Positions 9,172 to 17,265 of a stretch of DNA of 44,977 nt are shown in pieces. The notes beneath the pieces were generated by a model, which saw nothing but the letters and a program-made list of their open reading frames with translations, made no database searches and had not been told where the DNA came from. Positions within the stretch are counted from its first letter, which is position 1. The number at the start of each line of letters is the position of its first letter. Source of the stretch: Bacteroidota bacterium. Its GTDB lineage: Bacteria > Bacteroidota > Bacteroidia > UKL13-3. The stretch covers positions 1-44,977 of the forward strand of contig CANNQU010000022.1 in the NCBI GenBank assembly GCA_947507965.1. The letters are read 5' to 3'. Made by a program: the position numbers and the translations under genes.

Positions 9172-10626
9172 CTAATCGAAAACCAATACCGTTACATAAT
9201 AATAATCATTAAAATTCCAATTGGCGAAGGATGACGAACTGCCTGCCATTCCAAAATTATACGTTCCGGCAGATAGACCACTGAACACCCAACTAACTGA
9301 ATAGGTGCTTCGTTGATTCTGTACTGTTTGACAGTACAACGCACCACCCACAGTGGTAGGGGCTGTAGCACTAGTAAGTTTGTAGGCTGGATACAGCGCA
9401 AGATTCGTTGCTCCTCCAGCTACCGAACTTCCACACGCTGCTGAAGCAGTAACAAATACCTTTTGCCCGGCGGTAATGGTAATAGCTCCTGAAGTTGCAA
9501 TTAAGGCATTGGTAGCCGTAATTGTTGGCACTCCACCGGAGTTATTATTCATCCCCGAAAGAATTCCTGTAGGGGCTGTCCATGTGGCATTACCTGTGGC
9601 ATCACTGGTAAGCACTTTATTTGCGCCAGCACCCGTAGAAAATTTAAGTGTACCGGTAACATCTAAAGTTGCGGCTGGTGTAGCCGTTCCTATACCCACC
9701 TTACCGGTAGCATCGATGGTCATTCGAGGAACACCGGCGGTTCCGAAATTAAGATATCCTGCTTCCCAATTCCATACACTAATATCAAGCGAATTTGAGG
9801 TTGCGGGGCCTATTAAAAATCCATCCGCGCTGCCTGATGCGGAAGCCGTATTGGTAAAATGGAGGCCGTTATAAACGGAAGCAGTACCCGCTAGATTTAG
9901 TATTCCATTAGTAGCAGGAGTCGTTGTTCCTATACCGACAATGGTACCATTATCAAAAATTTGAGATACGCCCACAGCTGTTGCGCTGGTAAATTTAGCT
10001 ATTGTATTGGTAACGCCACCACTAATACCAGGGCCTGTTGCTCCTGTTGCTCCTGCCGGGCCTGTTGGGCCTGTTGCTCCAGCAACGCCAGCTGCACCCG
10101 TTGGACCTGCTGGGCCGGCAGGACCAGTAGCTCCTGCAGGGCCTGTTGCACCGGTAGCACCCGCTGCGCCTGCTGTTCCTGCTGTTCCTGCTGGGCCTGT
10201 TGGGCCTGTCGGGCCTGTCGGGCCAACTGCACCTTGAGCGAACAATGCAAACGGAACACTTTGAAGTTTAGTAGTACCCATATCAGTATATGTTGTACCT
10301 CCAGCAGGGTCAACTTCTACCTTGATAAATTTATTCCCAGCACTCCAGGTAATACCTGCAAAAGTACCCGTTGTAACACTGCCACTACCAATAACAATAT
10401 TAAATAAACCAAATTGATTGGTAGATATAGCGTGCGTTTCAGTGTACTGAACGGTACCTGTTGGGGATGCATCGATAATACTAATACGCACACCAACAGC
10501 TTGAGTAGCTAAAATGTTGCCGGCTGCGTTGCGGGCTACCGCCTGATAGTTAATCCCTTGTGGGGCTTGAGCATAGACCGTTACAAAGGTCAGAGCTAAA
10601 ATAAAAAGTGTAAATAATTTTTTCAT
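9172..10626 (-). CDS. Secreted collagen-like repeat protein
   Basis: 484 residues. A signal peptide (1-20, ending VYAQ) is followed by a beta-sandwich-type domain common in Bacteroidota surface proteins ([13 protein letters not shown] to [12 protein letters not shown], about 21-131). Next are about 23 uninterrupted Gly-X-Y triplets rich in GPT, GPA and GAT (about 132-200), which should form a collagen-like triple helix. A tail-fibre-like region (GIGTTTPA..., [16 protein letters not shown]) and a C-terminal beta domain ending in a Tyr-rich strand complete it. There is no obvious T9SS sorting domain. It lies 27 bases downstream of a T9SS cargo gene and is probably co-transcribed with it. A surface fibre or adhesin role is inferred. 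Confidence 0.85.
   Translation of the reverse strand: MKKLFTLFILALTFVTVYAQAPQGINYQAVARNAAGNILATQAVGVRISIIDASPTGTVQYTETHAISTNQFGLFNIVIGSGSVTTGTFAGITWSAGNKFIKVEVDPAGGTTYTDMGTTKLQSVPFALFAQGAVGPTGPTGPTGPAGTAGTAGAAGATGATGPAGATGPAGPAGPTGAAGVAGATGPTGPAGATGATGPGISGGVTNTIAKFTSATAVGVSQIFDNGTIVGIGTTTPATNGILNLAGTASVYNGLHFTNTASASGSADGFLIGPATSNSLDISVWNWEAGYLNFGTAGVPRMTIDATGKVGIGTATPAATLDVTGTLKFSTGAGANKVLTSDATGNATWTAPTGILSGMNNNSGGVPTITATNALIATSGAITITAGQKVFVTASAACGSSVAGGATNLALYPAYKLTSATAPTTVGGALYCQTVQNQRSTYSVSWVFSGLSAGTYNFGMAGSSSSFANWNFNDYYYVTVLVFD
10007..10237 (-). repeat. Collagen-repeat coding DNA
   Basis: Low-complexity 9-base periodic DNA encoding the Gly-X-Y block. It yields spurious long ORFs in other frames (Cys/Ser- and Gln-rich shadows). 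The repeat length may vary between strains by slippage. Confidence 0.75.
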
Positions 10627-10653
10627 GATTATAAAATAAGATTAGTTGTTGAG

Positions 10654-11160
10654 TTAACGATTGATTTGAATTTTTATGTTTTTAAGATTTTCCTGATTGC
10701 TAGACAAGGTAATTAAATACATGCCATTGCTTATTCCAGAGAAATCCAATTTTTGAATACTGGGATATTGGGCATCCGCCATGAAATTTCCAGTAACTAA
10801 TTCCTTGCCATTCATGTCGAGCACTTTATACGTGACCAAAGCAACAGAAGGAAGATTTACTTCCAGGAAAACCTCATTTAAGGCCGGATTCGGATAGGCA
10901 TTGGCACGAATTACCTTAGCGTTAACGAAAGTAATACCAACAGGAGCAGAAGTGGGTTGTTGAAACCCTTGTGACAACTTAACATTGGTAGCAGAAAGGG
11001 TAGTAACTGCCGCTTCACCGATGGTAGCCGATAAGCTGCCCCAAGACGCTGTGCTGTAATTACCACCAGATGCTACTACTTTGTTTGATAGCGTTTGCGA
11101 TTGCATAGAAAGCGAAAGGCAAAGGAATAGAAAGAAGAAGGAAAAGATTTTTAAATTCAT
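10654..11160 (-). CDS. Small T9SS-sorted secreted protein
   Basis: 168 residues. A signal peptide (about 1-21) precedes a short module (VVASGGNYSTASWGSLSATIGEA ... LSQGFQQP, written here as a pattern) that recurs in Bacteroidota exoproteins. The C-terminal ~80 residues are a T9SS type A sorting domain: AYPNPALNEVFLEV, a middle VLDMNGKELV strand pair, and the terminal GMYLITLSS...KIQINR. Such domains direct outer-membrane export and are usually cleaved on attachment. There is little mature domain beyond the two modules. It is first in a two-gene unit with the collagen-like gene, which suggests joint surface display. Confidence 0.88.
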   Translation of the reverse strand: MNLKIFSFFFLFLCLSLSMQSQTLSNKVVASGGNYSTASWGSLSATIGEAAVTTLSATNVKLSQGFQQPTSAPVGITFVNAKVIRANAYPNPALNEVFLEVNLPSVALVTYKVLDMNGKELVTGNFMADAQYPSIQKLDFSGISNGMYLITLSSNQENLKNIKIQINR

Positions 11161-11201
11161 TTTTTGAGATTGTGATTAGTTTTTTTTGAAATTAGGAATA
11201 T

Positions 11202-11209
11202 CAAATGTA
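11202..11209 (-). promoter_or_regulatory. -7 promoter element of the T9SS/collagen unit
   Basis: CAAATGTA on the plus strand reads TACATTTG on the minus strand, a perfect TAnnTTTG, 41 bases upstream of the ATG at 11160. Confidence 0.6.
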
Positions 11210-11294
11210 ATACAATATTTTTAAGATTTCAAAAATAGGTGTTCAAAGATTGCTTTTTTTACCAAAAATCGCCATAAATTAGATTTCAAAAGAT

Positions 11295-11302
11295 TATTTT
11301 TG
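11295..11302 (+). promoter_or_regulatory. -7 promoter element of the helical-repeat gene
   Basis: TATTTTTG, a perfect TAnnTTTG match. It overlaps the first possible TTG codon (11300), so that codon is unlikely to be transcribed as a start. This favours TTG at 11321. Confidence 0.55.
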
Positions 11303-11320
11303 TACTCCTTACGTTCACTA

Positions 11321-12853
11321 TTGAAGACTACGAGTAATTATCTATTCCATCTCATCCATTCCTTATCAAGGAATGAAAAAGGATATTTTAAAAAGCAGGT
11401 GATGGCACATTCTCATGCTGCCGACCAAGTGCAGCACCTCAAACTTTTTGATGCGATTGATAAGCAATCAGGTTATGATGAGGAGGCGTTACTCGAAAAA
11501 TTCAAAGAAGAGAAATTCATCCTTCAATTCTCTGTTGCTAAGAATTATTTGATTTATCTAGTTTTAAAATCTTTGGTTCAATATAATTCGGGTAAAAGTG
11601 CAGAATCAAATCTCAATCGAGAGTTGGATTTCAGCCAAGTTCTCTTTATAAAAGGATTTTACAAAGAATGTACGACGCAATTGAAGAAAGCAAAAAAAAT
11701 AGCTTACAACTTCGACAAACACGATTATACGCTGACCATTATTAAAAAGGAGAAGCAGCTTATTGCAAGTCTGAAAAACGAGACCATGATTTCCGATTTG
11801 CAACGGCTGATGGAAGAGGAGCGCCACGTGCTGGATATGTTAAAATGTGAGAGTGAATATGGTGTAGTGTATTATAGCTTTTTAAACGAGATACATAAAA
11901 GTAGAATGAGGAATAGCGCGGAAGAGCATGAGTATCTTAATAAATTACGTTCTTCGATAGCAAAAAAAGACAGCACCGCCCATACTACCTTTAATTGTAA
12001 AAACTATTTTTTTGGAATTGAAACGATCTATAACTACCTCATCAACGATTTTGAAAAAGCAAGCTATTACGGGCACGAGCATCGAAAACTATGGGAGGAA
12101 AACAAGGCTCGATTTGACGATGAGAAGGATGATTACCTGGAAATAATTTATCACTACATAAGCTCCTGTTTTCAAACAAAAAACTATAAAGAAATAAACG
12201 AGTGCCTCACCAAAATAAAAAATTTAGAAACGGAGACCAACGACACAAAACAGCGAAAAAACTTTATTTATTACACGCTAAGACTTCGCTACTGCGCTTC
12301 CTTAGCGTTGTATCATGAGCTAAAAGAGCTTTTGGAGGACATAGAACGAAATTCGAAAGTGATTGACCAAGAACTTTACCCCGCTTATAAGATTACGCTC
12401 TCTATAAATTGTTCGATTACGTATTTTGTACTTGAAGAATATCGAAAAAGTCTGCATTGGCTTAATACCTATCTTAACAATTCAAATAAAGATATCCGAA
12501 AGGATGCCTACAGCTTCTCTCGTATTTTTAATTTAATGCTACACTATAAGCTTGGAAATAATGATTTACTGGAACATGTGATAAAAAACACCTATAGAGA
12601 AATTAAAAGCCAGGTCAATATTTTTAAATACGAAAATCTAATTTTAATGTTTATTAAAAAGGTGGCAAAGAACAATTCGAAAAAGAACGTCACCCTACAT
12701 GCTAAAGAGCTACAAACACAGTTAAAAAATTTACAAAACAACCCCATTGAAAGAGACGCGATGCGATATTTTAATTTCATTTGCTGGCTGGAGAGTGAAA
12801 TTCAGCAAGTACCTTATCGGAGTTTAGTAGAAAAAGAAATAAAAATTAATTAA
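11321..12853 (+). CDS. Helical-repeat protein of unknown function
   Basis: About 510 residues from TTG 11321 (MKTTSNYLFHLIHSLSRNEK). It is soluble, with no signal peptide or membrane segment. The sequence is almost entirely amphipathic helices rich in Lys, Glu, Leu and Tyr, with TPR-like spacing (for example LFIKGFYKECTTQLKKAKKI, about residues 107-126, and later EEYRKSLHWLNTYLNN). I recognise the general type as a conserved Bacteroidota hypothetical whose N-terminus carries an L-x-x-SLS-x-NEK-x-YFK pattern, but not a function. A scaffold or protein-interaction role is plausible. It is monocistronic, with its promoter overlapping the 5' end. Confidence 0.75.
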   Translation: MKTTSNYLFHLIHSLSRNEKGYFKKQVMAHSHAADQVQHLKLFDAIDKQSGYDEEALLEKFKEEKFILQFSVAKNYLIYLVLKSLVQYNSGKSAESNLNRELDFSQVLFIKGFYKECTTQLKKAKKIAYNFDKHDYTLTIIKKEKQLIASLKNETMISDLQRLMEEERHVLDMLKCESEYGVVYYSFLNEIHKSRMRNSAEEHEYLNKLRSSIAKKDSTAHTTFNCKNYFFGIETIYNYLINDFEKASYYGHEHRKLWEENKARFDDEKDDYLEIIYHYISSCFQTKNYKEINECLTKIKNLETETNDTKQRKNFIYYTLRLRYCASLALYHELKELLEDIERNSKVIDQELYPAYKITLSINCSITYFVLEEYRKSLHWLNTYLNNSNKDIRKDAYSFSRIFNLMLHYKLGNNDLLEHVIKNTYREIKSQVNIFKYENLILMFIKKVAKNNSKKNVTLHAKELQTQLKNLQNNPIERDAMRYFNFICWLESEIQQVPYRSLVEKEIKIN

Positions 12854-12895
12854 TTCTACGAAATAACGTTATATTATATCCTATTTCCGTACCTC

Positions 12896-13366
12896 ATGAA
12901 ACGTATTCTTTATCTTTTTTTCGTGCTCTATTTCTCATCTAGCACCATGGCGCAGGAGTTCAATAAGGACGCTATCTTAATAAAGTCAAAAAAAAGCTTC
13001 CGGGCTAAACGAAACATAACGATAACACTTGAAAATCGTACTGGACTAGAGTTGTTACGCCTAAATCCAATGTCGCCATTACAAGTTTTTAAGTGGGACG
13101 GGAAAATATGGGAGCAAGTAACACAAGTAGGATATTGTTCATGTGGCATACTTCCCTGTCCACCGCCACCAGAACAACTACCTTTTTTTCAGAAAGAGGT
13201 TATTGTTTTTGAATGGAACCAAATGGAAAGCCGCTGCATTGATATGCAACATGGATTGAAAGAATATAAGTGGGCAGGAAGAGGCAAATTCAAGGTTATC
13301 TTCGAATTAAAAAAGGATCGTGATGGTGAATCTTTTCTACTGGAAAAAACATTTACCGTACGCTAA
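12896..13366 (+). CDS. Secreted protein with a Cys/Pro-rich loop, unknown function
   Basis: 156 residues with a signal peptide (1-19, ending TMAQ). The mature part alternates beta-strands (ITITLENRTGLEL, VFKWDGKIWEQV, EVIVFEWNQM, GKFKVIFELKKD), suggesting a single Ig-like beta-sandwich. Between strands is a loop GYCSCGILPCPPPP (about residues 81-94) with three closely spaced cysteines, plus a fourth in ESRCIDM. These could form disulfides or bind metal. The gene is short and unlike anything I can name. It converges on carB with one base between the stop codons and has no obvious terminator of its own. Confidence 0.7.
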   Translation: MKRILYLFFVLYFSSSTMAQEFNKDAILIKSKKSFRAKRNITITLENRTGLELLRLNPMSPLQVFKWDGKIWEQVTQVGYCSCGILPCPPPPEQLPFFQKEVIVFEWNQMESRCIDMQHGLKEYKWAGRGKFKVIFELKKDRDGESFLLEKTFTVR

Positions 13367-13367
13367 A

Positions 13368-15020
13368 TTATTGAGCAGGGCTTTCAAACGTACTGTAAAA
13401 ATAGTTGGTCTCGCTTGGGAATTCTGCCGCACAAGTGTCCACCATTTTATAAGCACGTGATATTCCCATTCCTTTTCTTTTTTCATAAACTTCATCTTCC
13501 GTACAGTTTCCCAAAAGGTAGGCAATTTGGGTATCAGCGTAACCATGTTTTTTAATTTCCCAGAATAAATCTTCCGGCAAATTATTTAAATTATAACGGC
13601 GTACCTCCTGTTCCAATGACACCAATCTTTGTATTTGATTTAAAAACCAAAGATCTATTTTTGTGATTTTATAAACTGTATTTAAAGGAACGCCTAAACT
13701 TAAGGCATCTTTAATAAGAAAAACGCGATTCCAAGATGGGTGTTCCAAGCCTTCCACAATTTCTTCCAATTTACGTTTCTGTTTTCCATCAGCACCCAAT
13801 CCGTCACGCCCTATTTCCAGGCTTTGACAGGCCTTCTGAAGTGCTTCAATAAAGGTTCGGCCAATAGCCATTACCTCTCCCACACTTTTCATTTGCAATC
13901 CTAATGTTCTATCTGCCCCTTTAAACTTATCAAAATTCCAGCGAGGAATTTTAACAATGACGTAGTCAATACTCGGTTCAAAAAAAGCACTTGTTGTTTT
14001 CGTTATTTGATTTTTTAGTTCGCTGAGATTATATCCAATGGCCAGTTTCGCGGCAATCTTTGCAATGGGGTATCCCGTAGCTTTTGAAGCCAAAGCAGAG
14101 GAGCGTGATACCCGTGGATTAATTTCTATCGAGTAAACCTCCTCCGTTTCAGGGTTCATACTAAATTGAACATTGCAACCACCGGCGAAATTTCCAATAT
14201 TACGCATCATTTTAAATGCCATATTGCGCATGTTTTGAAATGCCGTATCGCTCAAGGTCATAGCCGGGGCTACGGTAATACTATCACCGGTATGAATACC
14301 CATCGGGTCAAAATTTTCAATGGTACATATTACCACGATGTTATCTAGACTATCACGCAATAATTCCAATTCATATTCCTTCCATCCCCAAACACTTTTT
14401 TCCACCAACACCTCATGTATCGGCGATGCTTTTAATCCTCTATTCAATGCTTCATCGAGCTCTTTCTTATCTTTCACAAAACCGCCTCCTGTTCCACCTA
14501 ATGTATAGCTTGGTCTTATTACTATCGGAAATCCTATTTCCTGAGCAAATTCTTTTCCCTCTAAAAAGGAGTTCGCTGTTTTACTTTGGGGTACTGGGAT
14601 CTCTAATTTGTGCATCAACTGCCGAAAAAGTTCTCTATTCTCGGTGGTGTCAATAGCTTTAATATCAACACCTATGATCGATACCTTATATTTTGCCCAC
14701 AACCCAATCTCTTCAGCCTCTTTGCAAAGATTCAATGCGGTTTGCCCGCCCATGGTAGGCAGCACACAATCAATCTTTTGTTCCTGTAAAATTTGCTCTA
14801 TACTTTGTACCGTTAATGGAAGTAAGTAAATATGATCAGCCGTAACCTTATCGGTCATAATGGTGGCGGGATTACTGTTAATTAAGGTTACTTCTATTCC
14901 CTCCTCTCGCAAACTACGACTGGCTTGGCTTCCGGCATAATCGAACTCACAGGCCTGACCAATAATTATGGGACCCGAACCAATGATTAGTACCGATTTT
15001 ATAGTTGTATTACGTGGCAT
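13368..15020 (-). CDS. carB: Carbamoyl-phosphate synthase large chain, N-terminal half only
   Basis: 550 residues. They match the first half of CarB: the carboxyphosphate ATP-grasp domain (IIGSGPIIIGQACEFDYAGS; SYTLGGTGGGF; EINPRVSRSSALASKATGYP) and the oligomerisation domain ending DTCAAEF...YFYSTFES, then a stop. E. coli CarB is ~1073 residues and its first synthetase half ends near 553, so this ORF stops at the domain boundary. The second synthetase and allosteric domains are not encoded in any frame downstream, where an unrelated convergent gene lies one base away. This suggests a split CarB, as in some archaea and thermophiles, with the other half elsewhere; loss by rearrangement is the alternative. 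It lies 29 bases after adk. No carA is present. Confidence 0.92.
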   Translation of the reverse strand: MPRNTTIKSVLIIGSGPIIIGQACEFDYAGSQASRSLREEGIEVTLINSNPATIMTDKVTADHIYLLPLTVQSIEQILQEQKIDCVLPTMGGQTALNLCKEAEEIGLWAKYKVSIIGVDIKAIDTTENRELFRQLMHKLEIPVPQSKTANSFLEGKEFAQEIGFPIVIRPSYTLGGTGGGFVKDKKELDEALNRGLKASPIHEVLVEKSVWGWKEYELELLRDSLDNIVVICTIENFDPMGIHTGDSITVAPAMTLSDTAFQNMRNMAFKMMRNIGNFAGGCNVQFSMNPETEEVYSIEINPRVSRSSALASKATGYPIAKIAAKLAIGYNLSELKNQITKTTSAFFEPSIDYVIVKIPRWNFDKFKGADRTLGLQMKSVGEVMAIGRTFIEALQKACQSLEIGRDGLGADGKQKRKLEEIVEGLEHPSWNRVFLIKDALSLGVPLNTVYKITKIDLWFLNQIQRLVSLEQEVRRYNLNNLPEDLFWEIKKHGYADTQIAYLLGNCTEDEVYEKRKGMGISRAYKMVDTCAAEFPSETNYFYSTFESPAQ

Positions 15021-15049
15021 AATTTAATTTTTCTATGGTTTACTCTTAT

Positions 15050-15619
15050 TTACTTTGATATCTCCGTGCAAAGTGCACTAAAAATAACGTCTACACTTCC
15101 TACTCCATTTACCCCTTTGTATTTATTCTGAGCCTGATAATAGCTTTTCACCGGCATGGTTTCCGCGTTATAAACCTCGATCCTTTTTTGAATGATTTTA
15201 GGGTCCGCATCATCCGAGCGACCACTAACTTTGGCGCGTTCTGTAAGTCTGTTTTTTAGTTCCTCTTCATTTACTTCTAAGGCAAGCATCATGGTGATGC
15301 CCGTATTCTTCGTAGCCAGAAAATCGTCTAAGGCTTGAGCTTGTGGGTGCGTTCGGGGAAATCCATCAAAGATATACCCATTCGCATGCGGATGCTTGTC
15401 GGCTTCCGATTGAAGCATATCAATGGTTAATGCATCAGGCACCAACTGACCTTTATCCATATAGCTTTTTGCCAATATGCCCAACTCGGTTGCATCCTTA
15501 ATATTTGACCTAAAGATATCGCCTGTACTTAAATGCACCAGATTGAATTTCTCAAGTAACTTAGCAGCTTGCGTTCCTTTTCCGGCACCTGGCGGACCGA
15601 ACAATACGATGTTTAACAT
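15050..15619 (-). CDS. adk: Adenylate kinase, short form
   Basis: 189 residues. It catalyses AMP + ATP = 2 ADP in the cytoplasm. The P-loop GPPGAGKGT is at 8-16, the NMP-binding LSTGDIFR at 30-37 and the GFPRT motif near residues 85-89. Arginines of the short LID follow (RAKVSGRSDDADPKIIQKR). The LID is the short type without the zinc-binding insertion of long Adk, consistent with the length. A perfect -7 element lies upstream. The N-terminal carB half follows 29 bases downstream, probably co-transcribed. Confidence 0.96.
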   Translation of the reverse strand: MLNIVLFGPPGAGKGTQAAKLLEKFNLVHLSTGDIFRSNIKDATELGILAKSYMDKGQLVPDALTIDMLQSEADKHPHANGYIFDGFPRTHPQAQALDDFLATKNTGITMMLALEVNEEELKNRLTERAKVSGRSDDADPKIIQKRIEVYNAETMPVKSYYQAQNKYKGVNGVGSVDVIFSALCTEISK

Positions 15620-15647
15620 GGGAAAGAAGATTGAATTATTTAGGGAG

Positions 15648-15655
15648 CAAAAATA
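15648..15655 (-). promoter_or_regulatory. -7 promoter element of adk
   Basis: CAAAAATA on the plus strand is TATTTTTG on the minus strand, a perfect TAnnTTTG match 28 bases before the adk ATG. It overlaps the tail of the upstream terminator's T-tract region, so adk has its own promoter. Confidence 0.65.
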
Positions 15656-15659
15656 AGAA

Positions 15660-15697
15660 AAATAAAAAAGCTCCTGATAATTATTTACCAGGAGCCT
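15660..15697 (-). terminator. Intrinsic terminator after the T9SS cargo gene
   Basis: Minus-strand stem GCTCCTG/CAGGAGC (15689-15695 and 15670-15676) with a 12-base AT loop, followed by a T6 tract. It is just past the stop of the 15716-16462 gene and separates it from adk. Confidence 0.88.
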
Positions 15698-15715
15698 TAA
15701 AGATGGTTAAATATG

Positions 15716-16462
15716 TTATTGTTTCACCAACTTGGTGGTAATTATGTTGTTGCCAACACGGTACTCTACCATATAAATTCCGGTAGATAACGTAGATAAA
15801 TCCAATGTGTTTTGATAGATGCCGGCCTTTTCATCCTCATTGATCACCGTTAATACTTCACGACCCTGAATATCTTTTATTACAATTTTCACGGCATTAT
15901 TTTCGGAAAGAATATAATTTAATGTGGTACTATTCACTGCCGGGTTAGGTGAAGCACTGATACTGTTTACAAGAACTGAGGTTATGTTATTGGGGTCGAG
16001 GCCTACAGAAAACATGTTCATCAAAACATTAGAGCATCCTAAATTATTGGTGGCTACCGGATCAGTAGCCGCATCGGCTGCACTACGATTGAACAATAAC
16101 ACCTCCGTACAAAATGGATGAGTTCCTTGTAGGTTATGGGTGAACGTTAATCCGGCAAATAACGGCATGGTCACCTCGTCGCCAACAGCTATTGCGAGTC
16201 CAAAAAAGGCTTTACCTAAAGGCTTACCCCCACTCATTAAATAGCTTCCATCAAGCGCCAAATAATAGGCAATAGTATCGGTAACCTTAACTGCTGCAGG
16301 TCCTAAGTTTTTTACTTTACACGTGATATCGAATGGTTTACCCGATTGGATTTCCTGGTTGTACATCGGCAAATATTGCGAAGATCGTAAATCGCAAGAT
16401 CGCTGTGCATTGGCCACGTTTAGAACAAAAATAAGAGTGAATAGAGTAAATAACTTTTTCAT
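15716..16462 (-). CDS. T9SS-sorted secreted protein with Ig-like domain
   Basis: 248 residues with a signal peptide (1-19, ending NANA). Residues ~20-150 form an Ig-like/CARDB-type beta domain (YNQEIQSGKPFDITCKVKNL, written as a pattern; DTIAYYLALDG; FTHNLQGTHPFCTEVLLFN) with scattered cysteines. The C-terminal ~80 residues are a T9SS type A sorting domain (SASPNPAVNSTTLNY; IKDIQGREVLTV; GIYMVEYRV...TTKLVKQ). The protein should be exported across the outer membrane. It has its own perfect -7 element (16492-16499) and terminator, so it is monocistronic within a housekeeping stretch. The ligand or partner is unknown. Confidence 0.87.
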   Translation of the reverse strand: MKKLFTLFTLIFVLNVANAQRSCDLRSSQYLPMYNQEIQSGKPFDITCKVKNLGPAAVKVTDTIAYYLALDGSYLMSGGKPLGKAFFGLAIAVGDEVTMPLFAGLTFTHNLQGTHPFCTEVLLFNRSAADAATDPVATNNLGCSNVLMNMFSVGLDPNNITSVLVNSISASPNPAVNSTTLNYILSENNAVKIVIKDIQGREVLTVINEDEKAGIYQNTLDLSTLSTGIYMVEYRVGNNIITTKLVKQ

Positions 16463-16491
16463 GATGGAGGTTAATTTGATGATTTATGTTT

Positions 16492-16499
16492 CAAATATA
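16492..16499 (-). promoter_or_regulatory. -7 promoter element of a T9SS cargo gene
   Basis: CAAATATA on the plus strand is TATATTTG on the minus strand, a perfect TAnnTTTG match 29 bases upstream of the ATG at 16462. Confidence 0.6.
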
Positions 16500-16521
16500 A
16501 TTAAATTAAATGTTAAATGGG

Positions 16522-17184
16522 TTAGTCTCTGCATTGCATTAAAAATAAATTTCCTGTCGCGTGTGTAATAACGATAAAACCATCTTCAGCCGTTTGGTTG
16601 CTGCTCGACGTTTTAGTACCCAACTCCAAAACGTCATCCAACAAATTGTATTTCAATCCTGAGGTAGAAACGCCCGAAACTTTACTTAGTGGCATTAAAG
16701 AGATATTCGTGTTGTTGGGGTACCATTTTTCGAAATGCTTCTTTAAGCAAAATGATTTGCTCCAATCGTCATGCATCACCAAGGTAATTTGCTCCTTATA
16801 TTTAGCCATACTGCTCAAGTTGTTCAAGGTGTGATCCGATCGCAAGCCACTCGCCCACACGATGTTTGCGGCACGATGTCCGAGTTCAATCAAATACTCT
16901 AACCCTTTTTCCAGATCCGTCTTCTCCTGGTCGGGCGTGTAAATTATTTGCAATGGGTATTGCTCCCGTTGTATTTTTTCCAGGTCCATTTCTCCATCAA
17001 AATCACCCAACAAAACATCCACTTTAATACCCTTTTCCATAACCCGGTAAATTGCTTTGTCAAGAACCAGAATAAATGGATTCCATTCTAATAGTTGACC
17101 TAAGAGCTCATCACTGCACATAGCCCCATTTGCTATTATTAGGGCAGGCTCTTGTTTATCGCGTACTACATGATGAGAACTCAT
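16522..17184 (-). CDS. thiN: Thiamine pyrophosphokinase
   Basis: 220 residues. It transfers pyrophosphate from ATP to thiamine, giving thiamine diphosphate. Family motifs are present: the early LIIANGAMC segment, LLGDFDG (about residues 58-64), the DQEKTDLEKGL block (about 85-95) with the acidic and basic residues that bind ATP and metal, and SGLRSDHTLNNL (about 111-122). The C-terminal half is the beta-sandwich thiamine-binding domain (SGVSTSGLKYNL). It is divergent from the DUF115-like gene. No TPP riboswitch or other thiamine gene is nearby. Confidence 0.9.
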   Translation of the reverse strand: MSSHHVVRDKQEPALIIANGAMCSDELLGQLLEWNPFILVLDKAIYRVMEKGIKVDVLLGDFDGEMDLEKIQREQYPLQIIYTPDQEKTDLEKGLEYLIELGHRAANIVWASGLRSDHTLNNLSSMAKYKEQITLVMHDDWSKSFCLKKHFEKWYPNNTNISLMPLSKVSGVSTSGLKYNLLDDVLELGTKTSSSNQTAEDGFIVITHATGNLFLMQCRD

Positions 17185-17240
17185 GTTACAATATTAAGGA
17201 TAAGATTTATCGCTTTCTCTACGAAGAGCGAAATAAAGAT

Positions 17241-17248
17241 TATTTTTG
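17241..17248 (+). promoter_or_regulatory. -7 promoter element of the DUF115-like gene
   Basis: TATTTTTG, a perfect TAnnTTTG match, 17 bases before the TTG start at 17266. Confidence 0.6.
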
Positions 17249-17265
17249 AATAAATTTTCAACGCC

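Noticed and set aside
9961-10407. Cys/Ser/Arg-rich plus-strand ORF and a Gln-rich minus-strand ORF
   Set aside because: They are frame shadows of the collagen Gly-X-Y repeat in the real minus-strand gene.
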